Shown here: positions 13,270 through 26,326 of the stretch, in pieces
How positions within the stretch are numbered: position 1 is the first letter of the stretch
Layout: each line of letters begins with the position of its first letter
Source of the DNA: Sphagnum magellanicum
Taxonomy: Eukaryota; Streptophyta; Sphagnopsida; Sphagnales; Sphagnaceae
Assembly: GCA_021904315.1 (NCBI GenBank)
Contig: CM038917.1
Coordinates: forward strand, 682,001 to 746,000
DNA length: 64,000 nt
Reading direction: 5' to 3'
The notes under the pieces: generated by a model
Seen by the model: the letters and a program-made list of their open reading frames with translations, nothing else
Database searches by the model: none
What the model was told of the DNA's origin: nothing
Program-made: the position numbers and the translations under genes

Positions 13270-16200
13270 TTTTAACATAGTATTTTTCCTTAGCAAATTG
13301 GTGTAATATTCTAGATACAATTTTTGAGTGCATTCACTAAGTGGACCTAAAGGTTGTTAAACTGTGTATTTCAGAAAATAAAACTTAAGTAGAAAACCTT
13401 GTACCAAATTGAAACTTTACTATGAGTTTGATGCTTCATAAATTTCAAGTATATTAAGTGTTGGTAGGCACCAAACAACATCCACAAGACCCATCTTAAG
13501 ACAAGTGAATGTTCGTGATAAATATTCAAGAAAGAGACTAATCACTTTTATACATGTAGCAAAGTTGATCATTTCGTAATGTTTTGCATTCACAAGAAAT
13601 ATGAATCATCATTCTATGCTATTAATTTGCATTATTTCTTATTTAATATAGTTTCACTTGAACATGACACTACTTCATATAGGTCGATAACTTTGTTATT
13701 ACACTTGTTAAATAAGTGTAAAACAACTTGAACAAGTTACAAAAGGGTGTGATCCTTGTAGTAAACACCAATGTTGGGCAATTTTGTGAATTTTTAAAAA
13801 ACCTTTGGTTCCAATTTTATTTACTTTTGAAATTCAAAGAACTTTTGGTTTTGATTTTTTGAAAACTTCAAAAATCAAATAACCTATTAGTTTCAATTTA
13901 ATTTTTTTATAGATGTCCTTAGTTCCTAACTTGTTATTTCATTGCTAGAGAATAAATAGTTATATGCAATAGTTCTTTAGCTTAAAGAACTTGACCTTAT
14001 ATTAAAAGCATATTGCTAACTGTTAATCCATTGTTTTGCATTTAATTCATATATTAAACAAATAAAAAAATTGCATAATTGTTGCAAGATTTGCATACAA
14101 GCATGTGGATGAAAGAGATTAGGATTTATTTCCTATTCTCACTCCATTATGATTTATGCATATGCCCTTTTGAAGTATCGATTTTCTTCTTATAGTGATT
14201 AAGTAGATGTACATCACACTCCATGAATAGATTAGAACTTGGAGCAAAACTCAAACCTCAAAACAATTTGTTCAAGCATAAAATCAAATTTTGCTTGTAA
14301 GGCCTTGGATTTCTATTCAATCTAATGGATGAAATGCACATTTTAACCTTTTGAATCATTATAGAAGTGTGATAGATTGGTCATTTGATTCTTATATTTT
14401 TATAGAAAGGACTAAATTCATAACATGAATTCATTAGATTTGTAGTTACTTTCTAGCAAAAAAGTTTCAAACTCATTACAAGCCTTTTAGTGCATCCCAG
14501 AAAAAACTTGACATAGTAATGAAGTGACAAGGTAAATGAACTATGATACCAATGCAACAAAGAGTTCAAAAGTTTAATGTTGATAACACAACAAAGAGGC
14601 CATCAATAATCAAATCTTTAGGATATTTAATCCACAATGGAAGCTTGAAGGGGACATCTTATTAAAAGTATATTGCAAACCATAATTCCATAATCAAAAC
14701 TTGGTGTGTGAAAGTTGATTTTAGATTTAAGTAGAGTAGCAACTTTGTTGATTATAACAAAAAATGCTTTAAAGTCTACTTAATAATACACAAAACTACA
14801 AGTCACAATCCTCTTTGTGTTGGAATTTCATTTGAATCATCTCGTTTGTTTTATGTGAATATTATAACATGACTGTGATGCATCATATAATACAAATGTG
14901 AGATGTGAAAGGGCCTAACAAGGTTATCATAGTTAACAAATCCCATCAATTTTTGGAAAGGGGAATTAACTTTTCTTGTGTATTGTCTCTTAACTAGATC
15001 AATATTATGTGTAAGAAAAGAGATGGCCAAAGTGTTGGTTCACGTTACTTTGTCTTTGAGTCCATTAGGTGTAAGGGTTGTGTGTAGCTTAATTAAGGAG
15101 GGATTTTGTCCATCAAGTAAGAAAAAAAAACCTTGGCACCATGTTCCTTGCTAGTACATTGCACGTGTTTTGAACAATAGGTTTGATGTTTACACACAAC
15201 ATGCCACACATCTAGATTTTGAACATTTTCCCCTATGAGTCTTTCAGCCAAAATTTTCCCTTGTGTGAGTTTTTTGCGATGCTACATTCAAGCACGACGA
15301 CACCTAGGGCAAATGCAAATGAAACATGTATAATCACAGTAGTAAGAAGCATAAGAAATCAATAGAAACCAACCATCCCATTTGAGCTTGCTTTATCTTT
15401 TGCAATAATCTTTTGCAATGTTACATTCATTGCATCAATGTGTATCAATACAAGACCACACTTTCCACAATAGGTGAAAGTGATCTCACCCACTCCATTT
15501 TGTGTCCATTGTAGACTCAAGTTTACTTAAATGAGATCAACTGAGAGAACACTAATCATAGTTTTTTGGCAATTCGTAGATACCTTAAACCTAAAACTCA
15601 AAAGAATGTGCATCAAAAGCTCCTCTCACCATCTAAAATGCAAAGAATGATCCTTCTTCACGATAGCTTCAAATTGATATTCAAATGTTGAAAGCTTTGA
15701 AATTTTGCTTTCGATTCTTTATACCACAAGGTTTTCTTTACATCAAACCTCCAACATTTTCTACAAGTTTCAATTATCTCACATTTTCACCCTTGCCAGT
15801 TAAATGAATATATAACAAGGTTGATAATCGAAAAAAAAAAGTTTGTGTTTCTAGTAATTGCCCAACACTTGTAAACACCACCATCACCTTACTATAGCCA
15901 AAACTATTGACCTCCAATCAACTCCATTGGGCAAATTCAAGGGACAATCCATTCCCAATGGAAGAATCAAATGTAGTGTACAAGAATATAATAATATAAT
16001 TTTGTATGATATCATAGATTTATATAGCACAAAGTTTTTTTTAAATTTTTTTAAAAATGTAAGTAATATTGTAGAACACTATGGTTAGTGGTCTTGAATT
16101 TTGACCAAAGAAATTGGGAAATCTTTGGAATTTTTTTTGCTTGTGTGAATTCAACCAAATTTTTGCTATTTTTTGGGGAAAATTTGCAAATTTTTGGATA

Positions 16201-16470
16201 TCACTGAATTGGGGAAAAAAAAAAAAAAAAAACCTGCTATTGTATTTCCTTGACAACTAGGACACCAATTTATATTATTTGTAGAAATGCTGAAATTTTC
16301 CCCAGAAAAAAATGTTTTTTCCAAAAAAAAAAAGATTTGTAAATGAAAAAAATAGAGACTATTTGGAACTGAAAAGGAGTATTCTGTCTTTCCACATGGA
16401 ATCTTCAAAATTAAAAATTAATTATTTGACAGAGCTGTGTTGAAGCTGTCCCTGGACTACTATGGCATGT
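13270..16470. other. gene-free stretch
   Basis: No ORF with a recognisable domain. It includes short A-rich and T-rich runs and long AT-rich text. The last 400 bases contain poly-T and poly-A tracts that produce Phe- or Lys-rich chance ORFs. Confidence 0.55.
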
Positions 16471-16473
16471 TTT

Positions 16474-16475
16474 AA

Positions 16476-16507
<32 letters not shown>
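16474..16507. repeat. (AAAT)n microsatellite
   Basis: About eight tandem copies of a TAAA tetranucleotide, about 700 bases upstream of the GT47 start codon. Confidence 0.9.
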
Positions 16508-16508
<1 letters not shown>

Positions 16509-16527
16509 ATGTTCTATGCTTTTGCAG

Positions 16528-16970
16528 GAGAGAGAAAGAGAGAGAGAGAGAGAGTGTGTGAATGTGTGTGTGTGTGTGAAAATGTCATTGGGTTTTTTTT
16601 TGCTGACTATATAAAGCCAAAAAGATATATTAAAAATTAAAAAGCACTGGAGATTTTCAATAGCCAAAAAATTCTACAAAAAATTAATGAAAAATCGTCA
16701 GATATTTTTATACATGGTTCTTCAAGTAGGTAGGTAGCCAAAAATATTGATAGAAGATCATTTTTTTTATAAAAAATGTTACTTTTGTATTTAGCTTGTA
16801 ACCAAATTTGGCTAAATCTTCCTGTGGATCATCACCAATTTGGCTATATCACAAAATTGACCAAAAAACCCAAAAAAAAACACAGTATGGGCGTTTTGCA
16901 GAGAGAGAGAGAGAGAGTGTGTGTGTGTACACGCGTGTTTTGCAGAGTGTTTTTCTTGTGTGTTTTTGCA

Positions 16971-17005
<35 letters not shown>

Positions 17006-17137
17006 GAGGAGAGATATGGAGGGGAGGTGGGAGAAGGTTGTGAAACAAGAACAAGAGACATTGTTATTTTGAAGCAAAAGTAGGCAGGGGAATGAAGGGA
17101 ACTAGGAAAGGAAGAGAAGAAATGGTACATTAGCTCT

Positions 17138-17165
<28 letters not shown>
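16528..17165 (+). promoter_or_regulatory. GA/GT-repeat-rich 5' region of the GT47 gene
   Basis: Four separate GA tracts lie at about 16528-16556, 16900-16918, 16972-17004 and 17138-17165. The first two run directly into GT tracts. They are the last 700 bases before the GT47 start codon. GA/CT microsatellites are common in plant core promoters and 5' leaders, so a promoter or leader role is plausible. No TATA box was fixed with confidence. The Ser/Leu-rich and Arg/Glu-rich ORFs here are products of the repeats. Confidence 0.45.
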
Positions 17166-17168
<3 letters not shown>

Positions 17169-17221
17169 TTTTTATGGCACAGGGCTTCTTTTTTTTTTTC
17201 TTCTTTTTTTTGAGCACCAAG

Positions 17222-20139
17222 ATGATGTCGGGCACAAGTATCATGCATCATTTCTACGCACAAGTGCTGTTGCCATACCGTCGTCGTGCTTTTCTGCTCT
17301 TGTCACTGTTTCTCATCATGCTAGCATGCTGGTGGAGAACTTCAACTCTGCTGTTGCTTCCTTTTTCTGATTCCCATAAACTCCTTCAGGATTGCGGTGG
17401 TAATGCCGCAATCTGTGTGCCACTAGGAGCAACCACAGCAGCAACAAGGGAGGGAGATACGGACTCTCTAGACGACTCCTCCTCTTCCACTACTCTCCTT
17501 CTCTACAAGGTACTCATACATATGTAGATTTCTAAGGCTTTTCTTCTCACATTGTTGTTGTTTCACAAGAATGCTCAAGGTCTGGGCCAACAGATTGTTG
17601 TTGTTGCTTCACAAGAGTACTCAAGGTCCGAGCCAACAGATTGTTGTTTGCTTCACAAGAGTACTCTTCTGAGCCAAAAGATTGTTGTTGCTTCACAAGA
17701 ATGCTCTGCTGAGCGAATAGATTGTTGTTGCTTCACAAGAATGCTCTTCTGAGCCAATAGATTGTTGTTGCTTCACAAGAATGCTCTTCTGAGCCCGCAG
17801 ATTGTTGTTGCTTCACAAGAATACTCTTCTCTCACCTACTTTATACATATGTATATCGTAGCATTTTTTTCCTGCCATGCTTTTTCTCTTCACATTCTTC
17901 ACTTGTGTCAGCCTCTTCTTGCATCTCTTTCTGAACCTCTCCAGTTTGAAACATAGCTTTCTTTTGTTTCGTCCTTCTTCTTGGCTTCCTTCTTGGTCTT
18001 CTCCTGTCTCTTTTAGGTTATGTTTTGTTGTTGAGCTAGGCAACATCATGGCTGAGAGCCATCTTGCTGTTACAGTTGCCGTCACTGCCTCCACCATCCT
18101 GTGACACAAACTCAAATCAGTGAGTCAGTAGTACATTGTTCACCGTATGAGATTGATCTTCACTCACTGCCAAGAGCTGACAGAAGTTGCTGGTCATGTT
18201 AGGTTACCTGGTCACTATGCCATGCATGTTGCTGTTGAAGGTCTTTGAAAATGTGTGACTGTTGTTCAAACTGCTGAACATCTCAGTTTTTTTTTCCCCC
18301 TCCCCCTCTCTTCATTGCTTAGCATTGGGTTTCCTCATTTCCTGACTTGTACATGAATCATAAGTGTGGGAGATGTTCTCAGTGTTTGTGAATGTGTTGT
18401 CAAAGTTTCATGCAGAAGAATCTGTCATAAGCATTGTTTTTTTGTTTGAGATTGCATCCATTTTCCTCCAAACTGAGTTCTAGAAGTGTTGGTGAATATA
18501 CCCAAGGTCTGATAAACAGATCATCTAATGTTTGCAGGAGAGCCTCAAGGTGAACAATGGTCAAGGTCATGAGGTAGGTATCAATTCGGATGATGAAGCA
18601 GATGGTGATACTGAGAGTCCAGAGCGGGAACAGGTTGCTGGGTTCTTGGATACCACAGATGAGCCCGAGTTAATGGAGACGGTGGATAAACTGCGGATGG
18701 CATTGTCAATGGAAATCATGGAGAGTGAGAGACGAGCACATGAAGGTGATGCTACAATTACTGGAGACCCCTCTGCCTTGCAAAATTTGTATGCTTCCAA
18801 GATCATGGATGAAATCAGGTCCTTGTCACTTGCTCCTCAGGGGCGGAACAAAGAAAACAAGGATGTTGATGGGGGAAAGACTGAACCAGATGGCAAAAAA
18901 TTGAGCTCTGAATCAAGCTGCGAGGGAAAAAATGTATATGTGTACAAGCTGCCTTCGCACTTTAATGAGGATTTGGTCAAAATGTGCAACTCCCTGGTCC
19001 CATGGTTAGATCTTTGCGAGTATTTTGAAAATTCAGGGCTTGGACAACCTGTCGAAAAGACGAATGATAGTGTTGGTACACAAGTCCTTGTGCCCGAAGG
19101 CCAGTGGTTTTATACCTATGAGCACACACTGGAGATCGTTTACCACACCCGTGTGCTCCAGTATCGGTGCGTAACATCTGACCCAAACCTTGCCTCCCTC
19201 TTCTACATTCCATACTATGGGGCTTTGGATGTGATTCGCTGGCATTGGGCTCCAAATGCCACAAATGAGAAGCGAGATGCATTAGGGTGGCAGCTTGTGG
19301 AGTGGCTTGAGAGTCAGCCACCATGGAAGCGAAGTGGTGGAAAGGACCATGTGCTTGTACTTGGGAAGATTTCATGGGAATTCCGGCGACAGGAAAAGGG
19401 TAATTGGGGCAGTCGACTGCTGGAGTTTTCACAAATGCAAGAGGTGATGAAGCTGCTGCTTGAACGGAATCCATGGCATGTGAATGATGTTGGGGTTCCA
19501 CCCCCAACTTTCTTCCACCCAAAATCTGGTGCCGATGTCCAGACCTGGTTATCGCAAGTACAAACATCAGGGCGGACTGGTTTTGTGAGCTATGCTGGAA
19601 AGGATTCACCCACTGACACCTCCAACATCCGGATGGTGATTGCAAGGCAGTGCCGTAAGGAACCAAAGCTTTGCAAGTTCTTAGAATGTGAACAAGACCA
19701 TTGTTGGCAGCCAGCAGCAACGATGCAGCTCTTTCTGAATTCCCACTTTTGTTTACAGCCACCTGGAGATACTTCAAATCGTCATGCCATTTTCTATTCT
19801 CTGATGGCAGGTTGTATACCTGTGTTATTTCATCCCTGTACTGCATACTTGCAGTACCCTTGGCACTTACCCCAAAATAGCACCTCTTACTCAGTGTACA
19901 TCCCAGAGAATGACATGAGAAAGGGGACAGTGAATGTGCTGGATGTGTTGAAACGCATTTCAATACATGAGCGTGAAGAGATGAAACAACGGATTGTGGA
20001 CAATATCATCCCAGGTCTTTTATATGCCGAGCCTGGAGCTGATCTTGCTCCACACAAAGATGCTTTTGACCTCACCCTCGAAAATTTGCTGTACAGAGTT
20101 TCTCACTTGAACGAATTGGAGCAAATTGCTCAGAATTAG
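17222..20139 (+). CDS. GT47 exostosin-family glycosyltransferase, MUR3/XLT2-like, two exons
   Basis: Probable Golgi type II enzyme adding galactose or a related sugar to xyloglucan side chains in the MUR3/XLT2 manner. Exons are 17222-17509 and 18538-20139. The intron 17510-18537 starts AAG|GTACTC, ends TTTGCAG|GAG, and joins in phase 0 to give 629 residues. Exon 1 holds a short cytosolic tail, RRR at 20-22 and a hydrophobic anchor at about 23-38, then a Ser/Asp-rich stem. The catalytic region begins near 227 with NVYVYKLPSHFNEDL. It continues through GGKDHVLVLGKISWEFRR, FFHPKSGADVQTW, FCLQPPGDTSNRHAIFYSL, MAGCIPVLFHP and YPWHLPQNSTSYSVYIPE, all matching MUR3-type GT47 order. The start is the ATG pair at 17222/17225. 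An in-frame ATG at 17174 would add a poly-Phe run coded by a T tract. The sugar specificity is not decidable from sequence; membership of the group is firm. Confidence 0.9.
17551..17840 (+). repeat. 40-bp minisatellite inside the GT47 intron
   Basis: About seven copies of a unit built on GATTGTTGTTGCTTCACAAG followed by AATGCTCTTCTGAGCC. The last copies start at 17680, 17720, 17760 and 17800, exactly 40 bases apart. Earlier copies at about 17551, 17593 and 17639 vary by a few bases. It begins about 40 bases after the splice donor. Confidence 0.9.
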
Positions 20140-22978
20140 GTACCTCATTTTCACCCTTTTGGATCATTACACCTCTTGACAATTGGCATGAACAGAAAAA
20201 GAGGAATTTCAATGCACCTCACAATTCCCTCTGTTTTCACTGTCACCCATTTGCTAGATGCTAGAACTGTAACCCTACACCCTAAACCCTAACATCTTTG
20301 GGGCATGGGAGCTAAGTTGGATAACTTCTGCTCACTCTGTGCAATTTCTGGGAATTCAAGGGGTTGGTTGTACATCCCCCATCTTTCTTTAGGATGTCTA
20401 AAGCAGTGGTTCCGGAGATCCTTATGTGCTTGAGAACTTTGCACCAAGAATTTAGCAATGTTGTCAAGCTTTGACATACCTACTAGCTACAAAGACTAAG
20501 TTTGTTTTATTTGGAAGAAGATTTCTACTGGGATTTCATTCATTATGGTCCCCAATTTTCTTCTGTGCTTATATGGCTAATTGATAATAGTACTATGGAG
20601 ATTGCATTGCCAATTCTCGAGGGAGTTTGCAATGGACTGGCAACTGAGAGGGAGCAAGCTCTCAAATGTGATGCATTTTGAAAAGCTTAGGGTTTAGGGT
20701 TATAAAAATCTCTTTGGGCATGGCGCATATGATCTGGAAGTTTTAGGGTTTAGAGCTATAGATCCCTTCTATTACCCTAAATGTGGTTATTTACAATACA
20801 ATGAATATAGAGTTAGTTCTAAATAGCCCTAAACCTAAACATTATTTTGAAACAATTGTGGCTCTGCAATTTGTGTTGTATGTGTGGTATTTGTACTCAA
20901 ATCTTTGATATTTGGAAGAATACTAGAAGAAATAGTATTGAAATGAACACTTTTGGCAAATTTTTAATTCCCAAACTTGCTCTCTAGTGTCTACTCAAGA
21001 CATGCAATTGTTTTACTTGGGGCTTTTAATTCATCTTATTAGAGCTTGAATGCCTTTTGTCAATATTTTTTGTGTTATGCAAAAAACTTGATAGCTTGTT
21101 GGTTTTATTGAATGAAATAAAGCTACTCGATGTCCTCATGCAAATTAGGTTTACTTGTTGCATACACAACAACACAAAAAAATAATAAATGTTGTGAAAA
21201 AATACATTGTTATAAAAAAAAACCTCAGGTTTAAATTCCTTTTACCAACAAAATTATTGAAATTTTGAGTTTTGCCTTCGGTCATGAGTTTTCTTTAGGC
21301 AGAATTTGTTGTTACTATCACTACGTAAAAATAATAATTAATCATTAAAAAAAATTAATTCATGTGTAATAATTGTTATTTGACACTTTATTTAAATGTT
21401 TCATATTGATTTGCATTAAAATTGATTTATTTTAAGAATAATTATCAATTGCAAATGAAAGAGAAATTTCAAGCTCAAACCCCATGTCAAAACCCTAGCC
21501 CACTTTATGGATAAGTTTATTATTTGGGAACACATTGGGAACACATTTTTAAAAGCATTATTGTGAACTTGGAAAATAAGTTACTAACATTTACAATTGT
21601 GCAACTTTGAATAGTCTTTTTTTTTTTTTTTTTCCCTTGACAAATTTTTTTTGGGAAATCCCAATGTGGTGAACAAACAAACAACCTTCCTTATATAGAT
21701 AGATGGGCAAATGTCTAGATAGTAACCCATTGAAAAGGGAACAAGGTTGAAGGAATGAAACTACTTAGCTCTTTAGCTAACACATAGCCAAAAGTTAACA
21801 TAAGGCAAAGTTATTAGGGTTGGTGAAGCTTCTCGAATCGATTGGGGTTGGTGAAGCTTCTTGAATCGATTGGGGTTGGTGAAGCTTTCTCGAATCAATT
21901 GGATGTGTCAAGCTTTTAAAGGAAGGAATTTGGCAAGCTTTTCAAGCTGGGTTGCCTATTGAATGGATGTATGATGGTTTCTTAGTGTGTAGACTTGTAG
22001 CAACAAGGTTAGGGTTGTGGTGCGCCAAGAAGCTTAACATGTCTTCTTGTTAGCTTGTTGGGTCAAGGCTATATTAAACAAACTAGGCAATGGACATCTT
22101 ATTAAGTGCTTGCAAGCTTATTGGGCTAGCACACGGGTTATGGGCTTGAAGCAAGGTTGGATGGATCTTGGCATGAATCATTCAGCAAACTCAAAAATGT
22201 CATTGGATTTCAAATAGTTTGTGAGGCTAATAAGCATTAAAAACATTGTTGGGGAAAATTGAAATCCAAATCTTCACTTTTCCCTTACATTTGTTGGTGG
22301 AGGACTACTACAAGGAAGGATAATAGGACTCTTAAGCAAACATGACCACCATAGTTTATTCATATTTTAAATCAAAATAAAATAACCACCATTTTTGGGT
22401 TTAAAAAAAAAATTCAAAGAAATGTAAAATTTCATTAAGGAACCCACCATCCAGCAAGCAATCCAAGGTCAGTTCTTTGACAATTTGTTTAGATTTTTTT
22501 TGAGAACCGCAATTGCTGGTCAAAACCAGTTCTTTGATTTTTTCTGAAGCAATGGTCAAGAGTCAATATACCCAGCCTGCCCTCTCCTGCCAGTTCTTTC
22601 TTTGAAAAAGAGAAAACCGCACCACTAGCATTTTTCCTCATCTAGATGTAAACCTTATTGAAGGAAAAAGCTTGCAATGGGTGTAAATGGTTCAGCACCA
22701 TTGTTACATAAGAAGCAATGACTCTGATCATTACCAGAAGTAGACGAAGAAGAAGAAGCAAAACCAATTTGAATGGCATCATCTTATGACTCCAGCCAAC
22801 CCAGTGGCAAAAGAAATAGAATACAGAAACCATACTTACAAAACAGCAGGTAATTTGAATTCTAGTCACTCCTCAAATCAGCTTCTCTCTAATCAGCTCT
22901 CAGATAAATTTTGCTGCTGCCTTATTTTTTTCTTTTTCTAGGTTGGGTCACTTGCTACCAAAGCTTCATCACCCAAAA
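20140..22978. other. convergent intergenic region between GT47 and starch branching enzyme genes
   Basis: This holds the 3' untranslated regions of both genes and the spacer. Telomere-like motifs (CCCTAAACCCTAA type) lie at 20271-20293 and 20688-20701, just downstream of the GT47 stop. A possible poly(A) signal AATAAA lies at 21116-21121 on the plus strand, but far from the stop. No further gene is seen. Poly-T and A-rich runs occur near 21617-21635 and 22400. Confidence 0.6.
21817..21902. repeat. 28-bp tandem repeat, three copies
   Basis: Three copies of GGGTTGGTGAAGCTTCTCGA plus ATCGATTG start at 21817, 21845 and 21873. The last has a one-base insertion. Short intergenic minisatellite. Confidence 0.85.
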
Positions 22979-25900
22979 TCACAAACCCACACCTCTACTA
23001 TTTGCAAGGCCGTACACGACAGCAGTTCTGGATGGAGAGTACACCTGGAATGAATGGGGGCGATCATCATACCATCCTTCCTGCAACACACAAACAACCA
23101 CATTCATGAAGTTAATAACACCGCCCACATAAAACAAACATCACCCACCATGATGCATGACAGAAACCACCTGCAGACAAAAACAGGAATGTTGTAGCAT
23201 TGGGTTTTCCAGTATTCCAGTACTCACTTGAGAAAAGAATGTGGAAGAGTGATCTATCCTGCCAAATCCTCCAAACTGTCTTTCGTCACTATCCAGCACC
23301 ACCTGCAGTTATTCCCACAGATGTGGGAGAGAGGAACCATATGAGACTCCATATGTCCCCTGAAAAAAGAAGTACAAAATTTGGCAATGTATAGTATACA
23401 CAACAGTACATGTATCTTAAACAAAACAGTCAGATGTATTTTATGTGTAACAGTAGACAACAAAACAAAAATCCTTTTTTAAGCATATAAAGGTCTTTGG
23501 TATTTTCTATACATACCCTGTATTCTCCTGGTTTGATGCAGCCTACACGGTAATCTGTGAAACTTTTTTGCCAGTGGAAGTTGAAGACAAACACTAGATC
23601 GCCTTTCTCAAAAATGATCACCTTGTCACGGTCATCCTTGCGAGAGATGTACTGATGATCTGTTATCATGAACTGGTGGAGACAGAAAGAAACAAATCAT
23701 GATAAAGTACATGCAAACAAGCATTATACTTGCAAACATTATACTTGCAAAGTACTAAACCCTAAACCCTAGATCCAAAAATGCAAACATTTCTATGTAT
23801 CTATATCTATATATATACACACACAATCTGTCAAAACATGACTAGAGATGATAATTGCAAGAAACATACTCCAAATTTCTCTTCAAGACTATTCATGGCG
23901 CTATCGAAAAGTTGTAGTCCATGGTATCTAAGGAAGTCTGCATCACCCTGTATACACACCATCGTTCCAACGGAACCAACAACTTCAGTATAATTTCAGC
24001 AACCAGAATCTCTCATTACACATATGTTAGATGCACCACAGAACTTGAATCTCTCATTACCCAGATGCTAGATGCAACCCAAGAACTTGAATCTGTCGTT
24101 ACCCATATGCTACATGGAACACAAGAACTTGAATCTCTAGTTGCCCAGATGCTAAATGCAACCCAAGAACTTGAATCTCTCGTTACCCATATGCTACATG
24201 GAACACAAGAACTTGAATCTCTCATTGCACAGATGCTAGACACAACGAAGAACTTGAATCTCTCATTACCCACATGCTAGATGCAACACACAAACTTCAA
24301 TCTCCCATTACCCAGATGCTAAATGCAACACATTAACTTGAATCTCTCGTTCTCCAGATGCTAGATGCAGCAAAACTTGTGCATCGGAGTTTGATCATAC
24401 AAACTCATCAACAGAAAATTACAAATTTGAAGCAAAATGGTGGCAACTGCTGCTGGCCTACCAGATCAAAGCGGCGGCGACATTTGTCATAACTGCCTCC
24501 ATTACCCTTGACAAACTTCCCAGTGGGCAAAGTCTGGTCCCATCGTGGGAAATCTATCCACTCTGCAAAGTTTGAAGAAAACCGTGAAGATCTCATCAGA
24601 GCAACCCTCTGGGTTCACCTTGGTCAATACAATTGGTAATCAAATTACTGAGCAAAAAGAAAATAGATCTCATTGTAAAAGACATGAAATTGCATCAGTA
24701 AACTAGCAAAGCTCTGGTTTGCTCAGTAAGTAGGATTGGGTTTGAAAATTACTGAGCAAAATGAAAGAAAGAAAGAAAGATCTCATTAAGGGTTTAGGGT
24801 TTAGGGTTTGGGTAGAAGTGCAGTAGTCATTGCTGAAGAATTTTTTTTTACCAGGATGACCAAATTCATTGCCCATGAAGTTCAAGTAACCTTCTCCACC
24901 TAAAGCCATGGTGATTAGCCGAATCATCTTATGGAGTGCAATGCCCCGGTCAATCACAGGTGTGCTAGGACCATCAACTGCCATGTAGTGATACATATCC
25001 TGCAATCACCATGAGAGAGCTTGTGCAGCTTGTTTTCATGTTGGGATTGAATTTTTTTTTGTTGTTCTGAATTTTTTTCCAAGTAGCTTAAGGTTGTTCA
25101 TCTCTAAGCAACACAACTGTAAGAAGTGTACATAAAAATCAAAGAAACCCAAAGAAATGACCAAAATTGTAACTTGGGTGGCAATATAAAGGTTTACCTT
25201 ATCCATGAGCCAAAAAGCAAGCGTCTTGTCACCCACAAGTGCTTGATCGTGGCTTTCAGCATATGCCACACACTTCTCCAGCCACCGTCGGTTTGTGAGT
25301 GTGTAAACCACATTACCCATCTGCCATTCCTCATCTTTATGCCTGCAAGCCTCTCCCCATAAGTTCCCAATCCCACATAAAATGCAATATAAAACCTTTT
25401 TAAATAGAATTAGTTTTTAAATAAATAAATTTATCTTTTAATTTAAAAACCTTGTAAAAGATGGGTAGTTACCCATTCCCTTGTTTGATAGAAGATGAAT
25501 GGTAATGTGTAAACAACATTATTACTACCCATCTCCCATTCCTCATTCCTACGTCATGTTGAGATCACCATGTACAGATGGATGGAAAGACAGACAGAAG
25601 GGACACTCAAGATGGAAGTTTTTACTTCTTAAGGAGTTCAATCCATTTATCTGCAATTGCCATCTGGAGCCGATAGTCAAATCCTACTCCGCCTTCATGT
25701 ACAGGACGACAAAACGTAGGCATGCCACTCACCTGCAATCATCGTCTCTCAAGAATCATCAGGACATTTGTTACATGCAGCTTTTTTTATTTACAAAGGT
25801 GTTTTTCTTTAATGAGAGGTGAGCTCTATGATCATTCTCTCTCTACTTATGCAAAAGGAGAACAGTAATAAAGGTACAAAAGTGGAAGGTGGGTTGGTGG

Positions 25901-26292
25901 GTGGCGGAAGTAAGTACATCTTCGCCAATTGTGATGACATCAGGATAGAGACCATGAAGCATGTCATTGGCAAGCATCAAGTAAACCACTGCATCTACAT
26001 CGGTGGTCAACCCAAAATACTCGCCATAGTTGCCAGTAAATGTCATCTGCACATTGGGAAACACTTTGACAGCATAAGAAATGAACACTCTTCCTTTTTC
26101 TTTCCCATAGGGGAAAAATCATTTCCATGTGTGGTGGGGGGACCATACCAGAATCGGAGACATTGGGTGTCACAAAAGACCAAGAGTCCATCAGCCAGGC
26201 ACAACAATGTGCAAGATATGTAGATATAAACAAACATTCATTCATACCATTTCCCGTGTGCAAAAAAAAAGAAAAAACCAAGTCCATGTATG

Positions 26293-26326
<34 letters not shown>

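Noticed and set aside
16812-17244. Overlapping Ser/Leu-rich and Arg/Glu-rich ORFs
   Set aside because: They are translations of GA/CT microsatellites and homopolymers upstream of the GT47 start.
18977-19963. 328-codon open frame on the minus strand opposite the GT47 catalytic exon
   Set aside because: It mirrors a strongly conserved GT47 domain on the plus strand and its translation shows no domain. It is a codon-bias shadow.
23921-24280. 119-codon plus-strand ORF with a 14-residue repeat
   Set aside because: It lies on a 42-bp minisatellite inside an SBE2 intron. The open frame follows from the repeat length being a multiple of three.
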